A DNA stretch of 64,000 nt from Haberlea rhodopensis (GCA_907163345.1 CAJQUN010000056.1:248001-312000); one strand, 5' to 3'. Numbered from the stretch's first letter, positions 33,030-45,744 are shown. The notes: generated by a model not told the origin, from the letters alone. A program made the numbers and translations.

Positions 33030-34034
33030 ATGGCAGATTCAAACACAATGGGAGGAAATGTCCCACAGACACCTCTGACCCTTTTATTCTTCATCACTCG
33101 GATCACCCGGGAATCATTTGGTCACCAAACGTTTGAATGGTGATAACTATGGCACTTGGAGTCGTTCGATGAGTATAACACTTAGCGCAAAAAATAAAAC
33201 ATGCTTTATAGATGGGAGCATCGAAAAACCAGCAACATCCCTTATGGAAAAGGTGCAATGACATGGCTTTGTCTTGGATCCTTAATTCTGTCGAACCTGA
33301 TCTTGCCAATAGAGTGATTTATGCGGAGTCAGCTACTGAAGTTTGGAATGATTTAAGGGAAAGATTTTCTCAAAACATTGCTCCCAGAATATTTCAAATC
33401 GAAAGGGATATTGCCTCACTTCAACAAAGCTCTTTGTCAATTGCAGTCTATTTTACTAAACTAAAGGACTATGGATGAAATTTCTTCATACAATGACCAC
33501 TCAATTTGCACCTGTGGAACCATGAAGAAAGTGCAGGAACGAGAGCAAAGAGGAAAGGTAATGCAATTTCTTATGGGTCTAAATGAATCATATTCTGCTA
33601 TTCCTGGCCAGATCCTCCTTATGCGGCCTCTTCCAATCATTGGGAGAGTTTATTCCATGGTGCTAAATGAAGAAAAACAAAGAGATTTGAGTATCTCTAA
33701 GGAGGCTATGCTAGCAGACATTAGAAGGAATCAAAATGGGAACAATTTGGCAAATAAATTCAAAAATAAGTTACATTGTAGCAATTGCAATGGGAACAAC
33801 CATGCCATTGACAGATGTTACCACTTGCATGGCTTCCCTTCTGGACAGAAGAACCATAAAAGTAATGATAAAAATAAAGGAAGAAGAGAACCTTATGCCA
33901 ATTCTTTGCAGACAGAGACACCAAGCTTCACACAAGAACAGTACCAACAACTTCTAGCTCTCTTGTACAAAGGTGATTCCCAACCAACAGCAAATGCTGC
34001 AGGTCTGATTACTCCTTTTTGCTCTTCATGTTAA
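33030..34034 (+). pseudogene. copia gag (Retrotran_gag-type with CCHC knuckle), broken
   Basis: The first ATG is near 33030. A LNGDNYGTWSRSM segment (about 33133-33171) and a WILNSVEPDLANRVIYAESA segment (33280-33340) are typical of copia gag. MQFLMGLNESYSAIPGQILL follows at 33561-33620. A zinc knuckle with CSNCNGNNHAIDRCYHLHG lies at 33778-33835 (CX2CX4HX4C). Frame changes near 33090, 33240 and 33470 and a stop at 34032-34034 break it. Confidence 0.8.
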
Positions 34035-34054
34035 CACTGATTCCAACACACCTG

Positions 34055-35250
34055 GAAAATGGATAATTGATAGTGATGCCACTGACCACATAGTCTCATC
34101 ATTTAAACTGTTATAGCATGCTAAAATTTCCCCACACCTTTTTGTTGGATTACCCAATGGAAATAAAGCTCAGATCAAGGCCACTGGATCTGCCAAGCTT
34201 AGTCCAAACATTAATATACAAGATGTCATTTGTGTACCCTCCTTTTGTGTTAATTTGTTATCTGTTAGTAAGATAACTATATTTTTTAAACTGTTAAGTC
34301 ACTTTCTTTCCTGATTCTGTACTTTACAGGACTTGTCAACGAAGAAGATGATTGGTTTGGGGAAGCAACATTATGGTCTATATTACATATCTTTCACACC
34401 TCCAGTGTCACCCATCCCTAAAGCCAATAATACCTCTTTGAATCACGATATGGCATAGACGCCTCAGCCACCCTTCCGTGCAACCTATGAAGCATCTTGC
34501 TCAATCTGTTAGTGAAATTTCTATTTATCCAAATAAAGTTTGTGATGTTTGTCCTATGGCTAAGCAAACTAGATTGCCCTTTGGTACTAGTCCTATTTCT
34601 ACCAAGGAAACTTTTGAATTATTACATCGTGACATTTGGGGTGCTTTCCGCATTACATCTCATCCGGGTGCTAATTATTTTAACTATTGTGGATGACTTT
34701 TCTAGGTATACTTGGATATTTCTTATGCGTTATAAATCTGAAACTCAACCCTTACTAAAATCCTTATTTGCCTTTGTTGAAACTCAATTTAATAGAAAAG
34801 TTAAAAGACTTCGAGTTGACAGAGGTGCCGAGTTCTATTCTATGCGAAAATTCTTTGATGGTCATGGAATAATGCAAGAATCTAGTGTTGGTTACACACC
34901 CCAACAAAATGGTGTCGTTGAGCGAAAGCATCGTCGCATCTTAAACGTGGCTAGAGCCTTACATTTTTAGTCCCACCTACCATTAGCATTTTTGGGCGAA
35001 AGTGTGCTCACTTCTACTTATCTTATCAATCGCATACCTACGCCCCTCCTTTCCAAGAAAACACCTTTTGAAACCCTCTACAACAGGCTACCTACTCATC
35101 ATAATTTACGTGGGTTTTGCAACTAATGTCACACCCAAACCCAAATTTGATCAACGAGCAAGAAAATGTATTTCCATTGGATACCCTATTGGCCAAAAGG
35201 ATATAAAGTATACGATTTGGAAACTAAACAAATTTTTTTAAGTCGAGATG
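34055..35250 (+). pseudogene. copia protease and integrase, broken
   Basis: A protease-like WIIDSDATDH occurs at 34061-34090; the usual DSGA is DSDA here. The integrase pre-domain is followed by HRDIWGAF with the first catalytic Asp near 34630. VDRGAEF with the second Asp lies near 34817, and PQQNGVVERKHR with the catalytic Glu near 34900-34935. The three catalytic acids are present, but the coding frame changes near 34690 and elsewhere, and stops occur (for example at 34968-34970). Confidence 0.8.
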
Positions 35251-35254
35251 TTAT

Positions 35255-36680
35255 TTTAATTGAACACATCTTCTCTTTGGTAATACCTTTACCCATGAAC
35301 GATCACTCTGAGCAACAGCCATCCCAAAGTCATTTAGAAGCTCTTCATAGGGATCACATTGTTCCTGAAGAACCTATACCCAATTTACCACCCTCTGTTG
35401 CCCAACCAACTGAACATGGCCTCCGCAAATCAGAACGCATCCGTCAACCATCAGTTTGGTTACGTGATTTCCATTGTTCTCAAACCAAGTTGCTTTCACC
35501 AAACTCACCATCATCGTCACTGGCAACATCAGGTAAGGGCACTCGTTATCCTTTAAAGAATTTTATTTGTTATAATAATTTATCTTCTTTTCACCCTGCC
35601 TTTATTAGCCATATATCTAGTACTGTGGAACCTAACAATTTTGCTCAAGCCAAGAAAGACCCTCACTGGCGAGAGACGATGAAATTGGAAATTCAAGCCT
35701 TAGAAGAAAATGGTACATGGACCCTTACTTCATTGCCTAAAGGAAATAAGCCAATTGGTTGCAAATGGGTATACAAAATCAAGTACAAATCTGATGGCTC
35801 TATCGAACGATATAAGGCTAGACTTGTTGCTAAAGGCTATTTGCAAGTTGAAGGATTGGATTACCATGAGACATTTGCTCATGTAGCCAAACTAGTTACA
35901 GTTTGATGTCTCCTTGCTATAGCCGCTGCCCGTGATTGGTCCCTTCATCAACTTGATGTTCAAAACGCCTTCCTTCATGGCGACCTAGATGAAGAAGTTT
36001 ACATGCTTTTGCCACCTGGTTATAGTCGACAGGGGGACAATATTGTATGTAGAGTAAACAAATCACTCTACGGATTAAAACAAGCCTCTCACAATTGGTA
36101 TCACAAATTTTCGGTAGACATTCAGAAAGCCGGATATAAGCAATCTATGGCAGATCATTCCCTTTTTACAAGAGCATGTAGAGAATCATTTATAGCAGTA
36201 TTAATCTATGTTGACGACATGATAATCACAAGAAATGATCCTAATGCCATAAAAGCTCTTAAAGTCTTCCTTCACGAACATTTAGGATAAAAGACCTTGG
36301 AAAATTGAAGTACTTCTTGGGAATAGAAGGCCAAATCAAAATAAGGGATTTCTATATCTCAACGGAAGTACACACTGGATTTACTTGACGAAATGGGTCT
36401 GCATGGAGCTGAACCAGCCATTTTTCCCATGGAACAAAACTTGAAGCTCACACCAACATATGATGAAACTCTAAAACATCCATCACGATATAGAATGCTT
36501 GTTGGAAAACTTATTTTTTTAACAATCACTCGTCCAGATATCACCTACTCCGTACATCTTCTTAGTCAATTTATGCACAACCCGTGCAAACCTCATCTTG
36601 ATGCAGCCATTCGAGTTTTGCGATATTTGAAGGGAACACCTGGACAAGGTATTTTTCTTTCAAAAATAATGATTTTAAGT
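35255..36680 (+). pseudogene. copia reverse transcriptase, broken
   Basis: The linker ends in RKSERIRQPSVWL (about 35430-35465). The RT then starts with HWRETMKLEIQALEENGTW and GCKWVYKIKYK (35665-35790). DVQNAFLHGDLDEEVYM is in another part of the frame (35955-36005). YGLKQASHNWYHKF and the YVDD active site follow at 36207-36218. A stop at 35904-35906 and frame changes near 36290 and 36670 inactivate it. Confidence 0.85.
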
Positions 36681-37129
36681 TGATTAGTTACTGTGATGCA
36701 GATTGGGGAGGTTGTTCCACTATAAGAAGATCTTTATCCGGATATTGTGTCTTTCTTGGCTCCTCCCTTATCTCTTGGAAGACAACGAAACAAGCAACTG
36801 TTTTCCGTTCCTCAGCGGAGGCGGAATATAGAGCAATGGCAGCAGTCACATGTGAGCTAACTTGGTTAAGATACCTCTTACAAGACTTGCAAATCAATAC
36901 ACCAGGACTTGCCACACTACATTGCGATAATAAAGCAGCACTACACATTGCGGCGAACCCTGTGTTTCACAAACGAACAAAGCATATCGAAATAGATTGT
37001 CATGTGATCAGGGGTAGAATTCGATCAGGTCAAATTCCACTACCTTTATGCCATCGTACACTCAAATTGCCGATATTTTTACCAAATTACTTGGAAAGTC
37101 GCTCTTTCATTCTCATTTGTGCAAGTTGA
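36680..37129 (+). pseudogene. copia RNase H
   Basis: [10 protein letters not shown] (36685-36714) and [11 protein letters not shown] (36810-36842) carry the catalytic acids, followed by [20 protein letters not shown]. The last third shifts frame near 37040, after [10 protein letters not shown]. This is one of the best preserved domains of the element. Confidence 0.85.
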
Positions 37130-37154
37130 GCATTTCAAATATCCATGCTGCAAC

Positions 37155-37165
37155 TTGAGGGGGAC
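37155..37165 (+). promoter_or_regulatory. Polypurine tract of short-LTR copia
   Basis: ttgagggggac directly precedes TGTTG at 37166. Confidence 0.75.
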
Positions 37166-37349
37166 TGTTGAAATTGGCAAGATATTATTTCCTTTTATTC
37201 TATTATATCCTACCATTCAAAGTGTAATCTGTTTTGATTTGATTAGCTTAATTTATGATGTACCGTTGGAGCATAGATGTAGGATTTTCTTTTCTTATTC
37301 AATCTCTATTGTATGTAAGGTACAAAGTTTACACAAAATATATATGACA
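37166..37349 (+). repeat. 3' LTR of short-LTR copia element (184 bp)
   Basis: It starts TGTTGAAATTGGCAAG and ends tatatgaca, followed by the ACCAT target duplication. It lacks about 40 bp that the 5' LTR has between about 32930 and 32970. Confidence 0.88.
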
Positions 37350-37825
37350 ACCATCACCAATTCTCCATCTTAATCCGGCTAGTAGGACATGTTGTGCTAA
37401 CATCAAACTCGTCCATGTACTAGAAGTGGATTGTATGGCAGTGGCTTCCAAAACATCAGTATTTGGGAAATATTTTGCTTTCAGAATTCGACTAAGGAGG
37501 CTTTTTGGATTCATGTAAATTCTCCAACCTTGCTTTGCCACCATTGCTAAATTAAACGCTTTCAAGTCTCTAAAACCCATACCCCATCCTCTTTGCTTTT
37601 ACATAACTCATCCCATCTAACCCAATACATTTTCTTAGAACCTTTATTCCCCCACCAAAAAGTGGATATCATAGAATCAATATTTTGGAGAATATAATCA
37701 GGAAGAACAAACATCCCATTGTGTAACTTGGAATTGCTTGAATAATGGATTCAATGATTACCTCTTTTCCAGCCCTTGAAAGCATCTTTTCATCCATCCC
37801 TTGAATTCTTAGACATCTCTAATAT
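37350..37825 (-). pseudogene. LINE ORF2 piece A: post-RT region
   Basis: On -, from about 37825, the pieces KMLSRAGKEVIIESIIQAIP and CIGLDGM-like sequence are followed by MGFRDLKAFNLAMVAKQGWR (37520-37580) and WRIGDG (near 37355). This is the classic stretch after the RT domain of plant LINE ORF2. Upstream of about 37825 homology stops, consistent with 5' truncation. At least two frameshifts are present. It is interrupted by the copia element at 37349. Confidence 0.82.
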
Positions 37826-38899
37826 TAGGTTTATTGCTTTTTGTTCGATGGTTGTGCTTCTTGAATTGACAACTCATTTATTTGCAACATGTGTTGTGTT
37901 TTTTTAGCAAATATGCGAGAACTCCGAAAACGATGAGCTGGGATAAAGAAGTTAGATGTGATTATGGAATTTTGTTTAGCAATTTCGAAGTTTATGACGT
38001 TTTTTACACATTTTTTTGAATCAAATCAAGATACTTCAAATTCTGAGTTCTGGATTCATTTTCAATCGGCTCGATTCTTTTTTGAAATATCGTAATTTTG
38101 TTATACTTGTTAAAATAAGGATGAAGACAATTGAGTTGAAGTGTGAGTTGTATCGAAGAAAAGATGCAAAAAATTCTTTTATGCTAGTTCGTACGATGTA
38201 CACCTAGCAATGCACTAATACATCTAGTAGAGTTCATGGATTTCGTCATTTCATAAGAGCAAGTGGACGGCGAATAAGACATAACTTGAAGTAATATATA
38301 AAGATTTGGAGTCAAAAGGAATCAACAAGGATATTCTGACCAAGACAATCTCTTGGAGAAGACTGACGTATGTGCATGACCCGACTTGATTCTTTCTATA
38401 GTTTGTCCCATGCTGTTTAGCTCGAGTAGTTAATTGTCCGTGAAAGTTTTCAAGTCTCTGCTCGTCATCCTACTGAGAAATCTACATTTGTTTAATGTAC
38501 ACCGAGTTCCTTTAAACTTTAAAGTATGATAGTTATCAATGTTTTTGGAAAATTAGACGTTAATTACTCGTGATTAAACTTCATACAGTTATTAATAATT
38601 AAGGTTGGCTGATTACAAAATAAACCAGCCGGAAATTGTGTTTAGACGTATTAACATCTTGCAATTTATATTTTTTTAAATTAATTAGTATATATATATA
38701 TATAGATATATATAATAAAGAGACAATTGTAAATAAATCATTACTCTCTACTATTCTTTACATATTACTACATAGTTTCAAGTTTCATTTTCTAATCACT
38801 GCCCCGATAGAGAAATTTTTAAAATAATATCAAATTACCCTTATAAATACGATTTTGGCATTTTTGCTAATTCTAAGCATGTTTGTTCATACTTTAAGC
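37826..38899. other. Gene-free stretch before the pararetrovirus
   Basis: I see no gene. The sequence is AT-rich, with a small (TA)n run at 38690-38715, and passes into the pararetroviral insert at about 38890-38910. The exact left junction of that insert is not visible by eye. Confidence 0.5.
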
Positions 38900-38913
38900 G
38901 GCGATCCTTAAAA

Positions 38914-38930
38914 TGGTATCAGAGCCTAGG
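38914..38930 (+). promoter_or_regulatory. Pararetroviral primer-binding site (tRNA-iMet)
   Basis: TGGTATCAGAGCCTAGG marks the conventional origin of the viral map; minus-strand DNA synthesis would have begun here. Confidence 0.8.
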
Positions 38931-39005
38931 AATTATTTTGGAAATATTAAAATAATATTTTGAATATTAATATTATCCTTTAACAGGGAGATAATACACG
39001 AGAAT

Positions 39006-39567
39006 ATGGATCCGAACGAATGTTCGAACTGTTACTCATACAGATAGTACTTTCAAAAATTGGAAGAACTAAATCAAGAACATCTGGCCGAAACTAAACG
39101 CTTAAACCAGAAATGGAAAATACTACAAGAAGTCGGTGCTAGCACAACTAGCATTAACCAGTATCAACAACTGGAGAAGATAGTGAGGAACCTTTACAGG
39201 ATAAACTTCAAACTTCAGTTCGAGTTATCCGAGGCTCAGGATGAAGACCATCCTGAACACAACAACACGATTCCAGACCCAACCAACCCAACATGATCCG
39301 TAACAGACGAATAGGATGGGAGAACCAACCTTTCGAGAAATCGAGCCGGATACTTCTAAGATATCCCAAGATCTTAGAGAGATCCAGAAGACAGTGCAGC
39401 GTTATGGATACTTACAATACCATGGCCCTACACAGATCCATCAGATCCAAAGCCAGATGAAAATCATGATTAAACATCAGGAGGAAATTCTTGAAAACCT
39501 AAAAGATGTTCAAAACCGAGTCAAAGAGTTGGAGTCACGACCAAGTCCTACCGGAAGAAGAAAATGA
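39006..39567 (+). pseudogene. Pararetroviral small coiled-coil ORFs
   Basis: The ATG at 39006 opens a frame with a TAG after 13 codons that resumes as a Glu/Lys/Leu-rich, coiled-coil-like stretch to 39296. A second frame from 39316 to 39567 (83 residues) is also heptad-like and ends in a basic PTGRRK tail. In this family small ORFs of this place and type encode virion-associated or assembly factors. The assignment is by position and composition only. Confidence 0.55.
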
Positions 39568-39675
39568 TGGTGGCTACCACCGTCCCATGAAATGGAACCA
39601 TTTTACATCAAAAAGGGAAAACGGAAGAGGTCTGAAGGCCTTTGACGGAGACCGAAAAATGATTGCAGTCATACG

Positions 39676-41130
39676 ATGAGATCCAATACTTCATACAAAG
39701 TAATGGAAAGAATCAACCTGGAAGATCTACGTGATCTTCCTGATTCGTTTCAGGGATTGAATCTTGTAGACTTTAAATCAAATCAAGTTGGCGAAATTCT
39801 TCAACTTCCACCACAAAAGAGTTTCGCGTCCCACAATCTACCACCAGATGAAGATCAAAGAATGCCTAATCAAAGAAGATTTTACTTCTGGAGCAACTTT
39901 AGATCCCGCAGTTGGAACAAGGAGTCGTTCTGGCAGGCCAGACATACATCAAATGCCTTACGAAAAATCTCAATTAGATCCATACATCCATATGGACTTA
40001 TGCTCAACATTGATATCTTGGATTTTAAAAACTGAGAAGTTCTTATTGATGAATGCGCTTCAACAATGAGAATCGCAGCAGGAACGCTTGATCTAAGTAA
40101 AGAAGGATTAATATTACTCCTTGATATGAGTCTGGAAGGATCAGTCAAAATTATCTGGGAACTCGCAGACCCAGGTACCAAGGAAGAAGTTCTAGCCGTA
40201 GAGTCCCTGAAAGAAATTGTGGATAAAATGGCTAAATTTTTGAAAATCCGTTTCATTGGAGTTGGTTACTTCGAAGGAATGGATCACGAGAAGGCAAAAA
40301 TATAGACAATCTCTATATAGCCTGGAACTACATGATATCTGTAATGTAGACGAGTACATCAAATTCTTCACAAAGTATAGATGGAAGGCAAAGATGACAG
40401 AAAAAAATGCAGCGGAACTGTTCTTTGCCAAAATGCCGAGTCCATGGAGAGAAATGCTTATCAAGGAATATATACCACAATAAATAGAGATGGTTGAAAG
40501 GAGAATGTCATTTCTTAAATGAAGTTTGCGGAGTGATGCTATCAAGCGAAGCTCCAAAAGAACTACAAGAAGCTAAGATGAATCAACAAGACAACCATTC
40601 TTTGCTATACGGGGAATGATATCCCTACCATCATTGGAAACTACCCCCAAAGGCGAAAGATGAAAAACATAGAAGTCATAATTATGCCCGAGGAAGTAGT
40701 TCGAGAAGAAGTGGATCTTCATGGAGACCTAGGAAGTTCTAGTCAAAGCAGAAAGCCCAAAGTTACAGATCAGGGCAAAGATCAGGACCTTTCAGGAGTA
40801 GAACCTCATCAACATGGTCTAATCAAGCAAGTTCTAGCAGAACACCGACGAATAGGACTTTCAGACGCACTCATATTAGGGCGAATGAAAGTTTTAAAGA
40901 TTGTAAATTCTGGACATGCGGAGCAAGATGACATATCTCTACATTTATCAAGAAACCAAACCGATGAGTAAGACAGTTCGAGCATACCTAGGAGTTCGAG
41001 GATGCTGTTTATTTCCAGGATTTGGTGCATGTGTATCAGTTTGAGGATATTCCCTCAGATGAAAGTATATACGAAGAAGAGACATATTCTGATAATGGAG
41101 GTGAATCCAGTTCAGAATCAGAGTGAATGA
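39676..41130 (+). pseudogene. Pararetroviral capsid (gag-like) region with zinc-knuckle remnant
   Basis: Several frames together resemble a caulimovirid capsid: an RINLEDLRDLP-like segment, a helical middle (about 40066-40480), a basic Arg/Ser-rich stretch (40640-40800), a damaged Cys-rich knuckle near 40895-40950 and an acidic Ser/Glu tail (41040-41127). It is broken by at least five stops or frameshifts, for example near 40034, 40303 and 40970. The acidic end next to the knuckle is usual for this family. Confidence 0.65.
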
Positions 41131-41179
41131 GAGTTCATTCAACACATGATCAGAGAAGAGCCGTCGGGATTAAATCTCT

Positions 41180-42235
41180 CATACCAATGTCTATCATAAA
41201 ACTCTTATGAGAATCATGAAGGAAGAACCAAAGCAGATGTATGATAGATTTACAGTTAGAGCAATGGAAAAAGCCATGAATATGATTGGTCTTCGAAGCA
41301 GGAAGCATCAGATTATCCATAAGGTGACAACATGTGAATTTGTGATACCGATGAAATTCACGTGAAACTAAATTGAGATGCAGTTAATCCCCTACAGAGA
41401 AATTCAGGAGATTAAGAACAATGTTAAAAGAGAAAGTTGCCAATACTCTCTCTTGGATTCATATTGGAGCCATTAGAGTTATCATCAAGGCGACTTTCAA
41501 GGAATGAATTGATTCACCACTTAATTTGGCAATCTTTAACAAGAGAATCGAACCTTAAAGATTCTTGTTTGGGAGCAGTTGCAGAAAATTTATATGCTAG
41601 AAAGATGGCCTTCAACATCTATCCCAGAATAGCATATAATTTGGGAGATCGAGATTTCAACAAAGTCCTTACTCTTCATCAAGACTTTAAAAGAAACGAT
41701 TTGATGAAAGAAGGGAATAAGCCTTACTCGATCACCTATAAAGTGTCTTATGCGCTATCGAATATACATCATTCAGAAGTATTCTTGAGAAAGGAATTCA
41801 TTGAAGTCCCCAGAATCTTCGAAGATTTCAAAAAAGTAGTGTTGCCAGATATTATTAATACTCCGACGATTGGAGAGATCGACATGAGGTACAAGACCAG
41901 CTTGTTTTGAACAGAAGCAGGAGCCTTATGATCGAGCCAAGAAGGATGTCTTTTCAACATGATAGGTTCATCATCAACTATCCCGGGGAAAAGCAGAAAG
42001 CCTTCTCGAGCAGGATTCAGAAACCCCTGATGTATCCAAAACAACAGGAATGCCGAAATGTCCAGAAGGCTGGAGAGAAGTCCAGATAATCTTCGACATT
42101 ACTGAGAAGAACAATATCTTCCCTTACAATGTCCTATATTATTTGCAACAACCTACAGTTGGCAGGTATCAAGGGAACCTTAAAATTGGTGAAATTGATC
42201 TAACAATTGCAGGGACGGCAGGTATGATACCATAA
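41180..42235 (+). pseudogene. Pararetroviral movement protein (30K superfamily), broken
   Basis: The open stretch 41437-41910 keeps the best conserved part, including a NLYARKMAFNIYPRIAYNLG core and a SITYKVSYALSN block, which fit the 30K cell-to-cell movement protein of plant pararetroviruses. Preceding sequence in another frame (about 41250-41440) and following sequence (to about 42235) belong to the same region. Stops near 41364 and 41908 and frame changes inactivate it. Its position between capsid and protease is informative for genus. Confidence 0.7.
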
Positions 42236-42239
42236 TAGC

Positions 42240-44250
42240 TTATTCTTGGGATTGAGTTTCTTGAAGAACACAAACCTTGGGAAAGATTACACGATGGAAT
42301 GTAATTCACGGTGGATGGGAAAAGATATATAATCTGATTACTACCAGTCAATTCTCAATATACATCTCAGTCGGGATGATATACGAGAAATATCGAGCAG
42401 AATATTTCATAGCATATATTGACTCCGGAGCTGGAATATGCACGACCAAAAGAGACAGCTTCCCTAAAGAAGTTGGTGAGATATTACCAGCCATTACCGG
42501 AAGAGACTTTTCCAAGAGGATTCTTATTCTTAATGAAGGAGTCCAGGTATCGAAAATAATAATCGGAGGAGCAGAAGGTACCTCCTGGTACAAAGTCAAG
42601 ACTCCACCTATTTATTTCCATGATACATGAGCTGATCTGCTGCTAGGAAACAATTTCATACAGACATTCAAGCGGTTTACACAGGAGAATGAGACAAGGA
42701 GGCTTATTTTCACAACCATAAGATTATTGTACAGCGACTAAGGGAGGCGTTTCACAGAAAATTCCCCATCAGTTTTCGCAGCAAGCATGGTGATGAAGAA
42801 AAACATTGACACCCAAAGATGAAGGATCAGCGAAAATTTGGTGAAGCAATCCTTCAGTTTCGACAACAAGGTCCTAGTGAAAAGAATTCTTTTTGACTGG
42901 GTTAATACGATGTCTTTCCGAAAACAGGATGATGAAGAAGTTACTCCAGAAACCCTGTTGTTACTGAAAAAGGCATTACAAGATGAGTTCCACAACCTGA
43001 AACTACCATCGAAGAGGAAATCACTCTAGAGGACGTGAAAAAGAAGATTCAGATGAACTACAAAGAGGATCCTCTGGCATGGTGGAACAATAATGAGCTC
43101 AAAACCGCTTGAAGGTGAAAGCCGAAAAAGAAAATGAGTTCGTCAGATTCAAACCAATCCCCATGAAATGGAAGATCAGATGGTAATCTCAGCAGATGTT
43201 TCTCCATATAGTAGTCATGGATTTCTTGTTCAGAATCATGGAGAAGTTAAACGAGGAAAGCCAACATTAGTAATCAACTATAAAGGGATCAACAAAATCT
43301 TGGAATTCGATGGATATTTTATTCCAAGCAGAGAACATTTAGTAAATAGCATCAAAATGCCAAGAAGTTTCCTAAGTTCGATTGTAAGTCTGGGTTCTAC
43401 CAGATTAAGATGGAGGAAGCTAGCAGAAAGTTCACATCATTCTCAACACAACAAGGACACTACATCTGGAATGTTATGCCAATGTGATTGGCGAATGCTC
43501 CCCAGATATATCAAAGAAGATAGATAATCTTTTCAAAGATTATTTCAGCTTCATGTTCGTGTATATTGACGACATCCTCATTACGTCAAGAAACATGAAA
43601 GATCATCTTAAACATTTGGAAATCTTTTCAGATGTTTGTTACAAGGAAGGATCAATGCTCAATAATTGCCACAAGACAGATCGAGAGTTGTTAATTTTGC
43701 TGGGATGTTCATCAAACCACAATAAGATGTTCAGTCCACTACTCAAAAAAGATGTTAAGTTCGAGTGAAATGAATATCACAGACAAGCTGTCAAACAACT
43801 TAAAGAAGTTTGCAGACAATTACCAAAGCTTGCAATTACTGGTATATACACAGATGCCAGTGATCATTGGTGGACTACAGTACTTATGAATGCCACACCA
43901 GATAAAGAAGTGACATGCATATATTGTAGCAGTCTATTTGACAGCAACGAAGTTAGCAAATGACACATCAACGAGAATGAGTTCTTTGCAGTTCGAAAGG
44001 CTTTTAAAAAATGGCCACTATTTTTACTCACAAAGAAATTTATCTTGAAAATAGATAATACTAGTGTTAAGTCTTTCTGAAAAATAAAATTGAATCAAAA
44101 CTAGAAAAGACTAGACTTTTAAGATGGCAAGCTGGATGTCAATATTATGATTATGATATTGTCATTGTGAAATCTGATAAAATGTTCTTGCAAATTGCTT
44201 AACACGAAATGGTGGGACACATTGCTAGCGATACCCTCAAACGAGTTAGG
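42240..44250 (+). pseudogene. Pararetroviral protease, reverse transcriptase and RNase H, broken
   Basis: An aspartic protease with the DSG active site lies at 42421-42429, and a second DTGADLLLGNNF-like segment has a stop inside at about 42628. The reverse transcriptase spans about 43150-43770 with the YIDD active site at 43562-43573. RNase H begins TDASDHWW near 43850 and includes NENEFFAVRKAF (43975-44010) and a tail near 44170-44200. No integrase follows, which excludes a gypsy retrotransposon. At least six frame breaks are visible across the domain. Confidence 0.85.
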
Positions 44251-44284
44251 CATCTCAGGGAAAACCTGGAGATCCTGGAACGAT

Positions 44285-45430
44285 TTTGGGACTTTTTGTC
44301 TCAACGCTGAGGTCGCAGGATGACCACAACAGACAGATCGGTACCTAGTTTCCGGTCATATACGAGTTTGCTTTCAGGCCCAAGAACGCTTGTTCGAAGT
44401 CTTGAAGGGGCATATCCTCCAGGCCGCATTTCCAACGGTGCAAAGAGGAGTGTTTAGAGAACGTGGCTCATATAACCCGGAGGTAAGAGATTCATATACC
44501 CTTGTCACAGGTGCTGCAGATGATGTATTCCTTGAGGATGTACAAGCTGTAGCGTATGTTGAGGGTCACGTGCCATCACAATATGAACCTTCAAGTCAAC
44601 CCAACACCTCTGGGGTAAAAGAGGGAGAGTTGAATCCTAGGTCACAGACAGGCACTTCGAGGGTTCAAATTAACGAGGATTTAGTTTCTTCTCATATGCA
44701 GGATCACCAGCGCACTTGGGAGAAACTGATAACCAGACGGAGTATCAACCCAGAAAAAAATAATTCTTAATATCTCCAAAAAATACCCAAACCAGGCAGC
44801 CATCCAAACTATGTACATGAACGGTATAATTACGGCGCTCTTGCTTCTGTTTATACTGTTGCACAAGCATTCTCTGAAATATCCAAATTATCAAAGTGGA
44901 TCAGAGAAGCTGTTCACGAGACATGGGCCAATAATCCACATTTGGCTCGAGGAGATATCTCCGAGTTGTATTTTTTGAGTGCTGCTCCAGAACCAGCAAA
45001 GAAAGGCTTTTCACTTTATCAAGCTAGGCGAGCAGATGGGAACACCTTAAAAATATTAAAACGGCGCTACCAGAGGAAGCACCATTGTTGGTTGGGGCTA
45101 TCACCGAAAATGAAGCTTCAACCAGACGAGCATGTGGTCTTTGGGTTTGTCTAACAGAAATGGACAAAGTCAAATACTCATTCAAGTTCTTTCAAAATTT
45201 AGCAATGGAACTTTTATGCTGAATTCCATGATAGGAACACCAACATGATTTGCCGAAGAGCTCTTCGAAGCAAAAATAAGAATTCTTTGGGAGAACAAGA
45301 TTCCTGCAAGCAAAGAAACTTACCGAAATTCTGCAACATGGCACATATTGGCCGATGAAAAGATCAGATTTACCAAGCATGTCTGGAGCAGAAAGAACCA
45401 GAATTTGGGAAAGGATTCTGATCTAAAATC
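44285..45430 (+). pseudogene. Pararetroviral late ORF (position of transactivator/viroplasmin)
   Basis: The open stretch 44390-44770 (126 residues, Ser/Gln/Glu-rich) is followed by further segments, in other frames, to about 45430. In related viruses the ORF after the polymerase is the transactivator/inclusion-body protein. I could not find a diagnostic motif, so this rests on position. Stops near 44768 and 45153 break it. Confidence 0.45.
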
Positions 45431-45736
45431 GACAGATCAGAGGCAGGAAAAGACAAAAGACCTGCTGACAAGAGGGCATCTTTTCCTAAAGCTTGGGGGA
45501 TCACAAAAACCAATAATGTAAAGATTCACAGACAAAGAAAAAAGGTTTGGACCATTAAACGCATTCAGACACAATAATTGAACACTTATGGTGCACCAAG
45601 ACAAAAAATGTCAAACTCACAAGAAAGTTGACACACTAAGATAAAAATGCCAGACCACGAGATAAAGACGCACTCACGGGCGCACTTAACCCTCAACCAG
45701 AGTTTGGAATCCGATTTTGAAGTCCGGATTCATGCC

Positions 45737-45744
45737 TATATAAG
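45737..45744 (+). promoter_or_regulatory. Pararetroviral pregenomic promoter TATA box
   Basis: tatataag within gcctatataaggcc follows the late ORF, where the 35S-type promoter of the family is found. A poly(A) signal lies about 260 bp downstream, so both ends of a terminally redundant transcript are still visible. Confidence 0.65.

Larger units (their letters stand above)
32753..37349 (+). mobile_element. Ty1/copia element with short LTRs, complete but decayed
   Basis: LTRs at 32753-32974 and 37166-37349, a perfect ACCAT target duplication (32748-32752 and 37350-37354), a primer-binding site and a polypurine tract define the element. It carries gag, protease, integrase, RT and RNase H in copia order on +, but spread over several frames. 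The 5' LTR begins TA instead of TG. It inserted into the LINE ORF2 between codons for IGDG and SKVHIW. Confidence 0.92.

Noticed and set aside
38914..38930. tRNA gene remnant
   Set aside because: TGGTATCAGAGC here and at 6019, 32975, 27096 (minus) and 60245 (minus) is the primer-binding complement of tRNA-iMet; no cloverleaf surrounds it.
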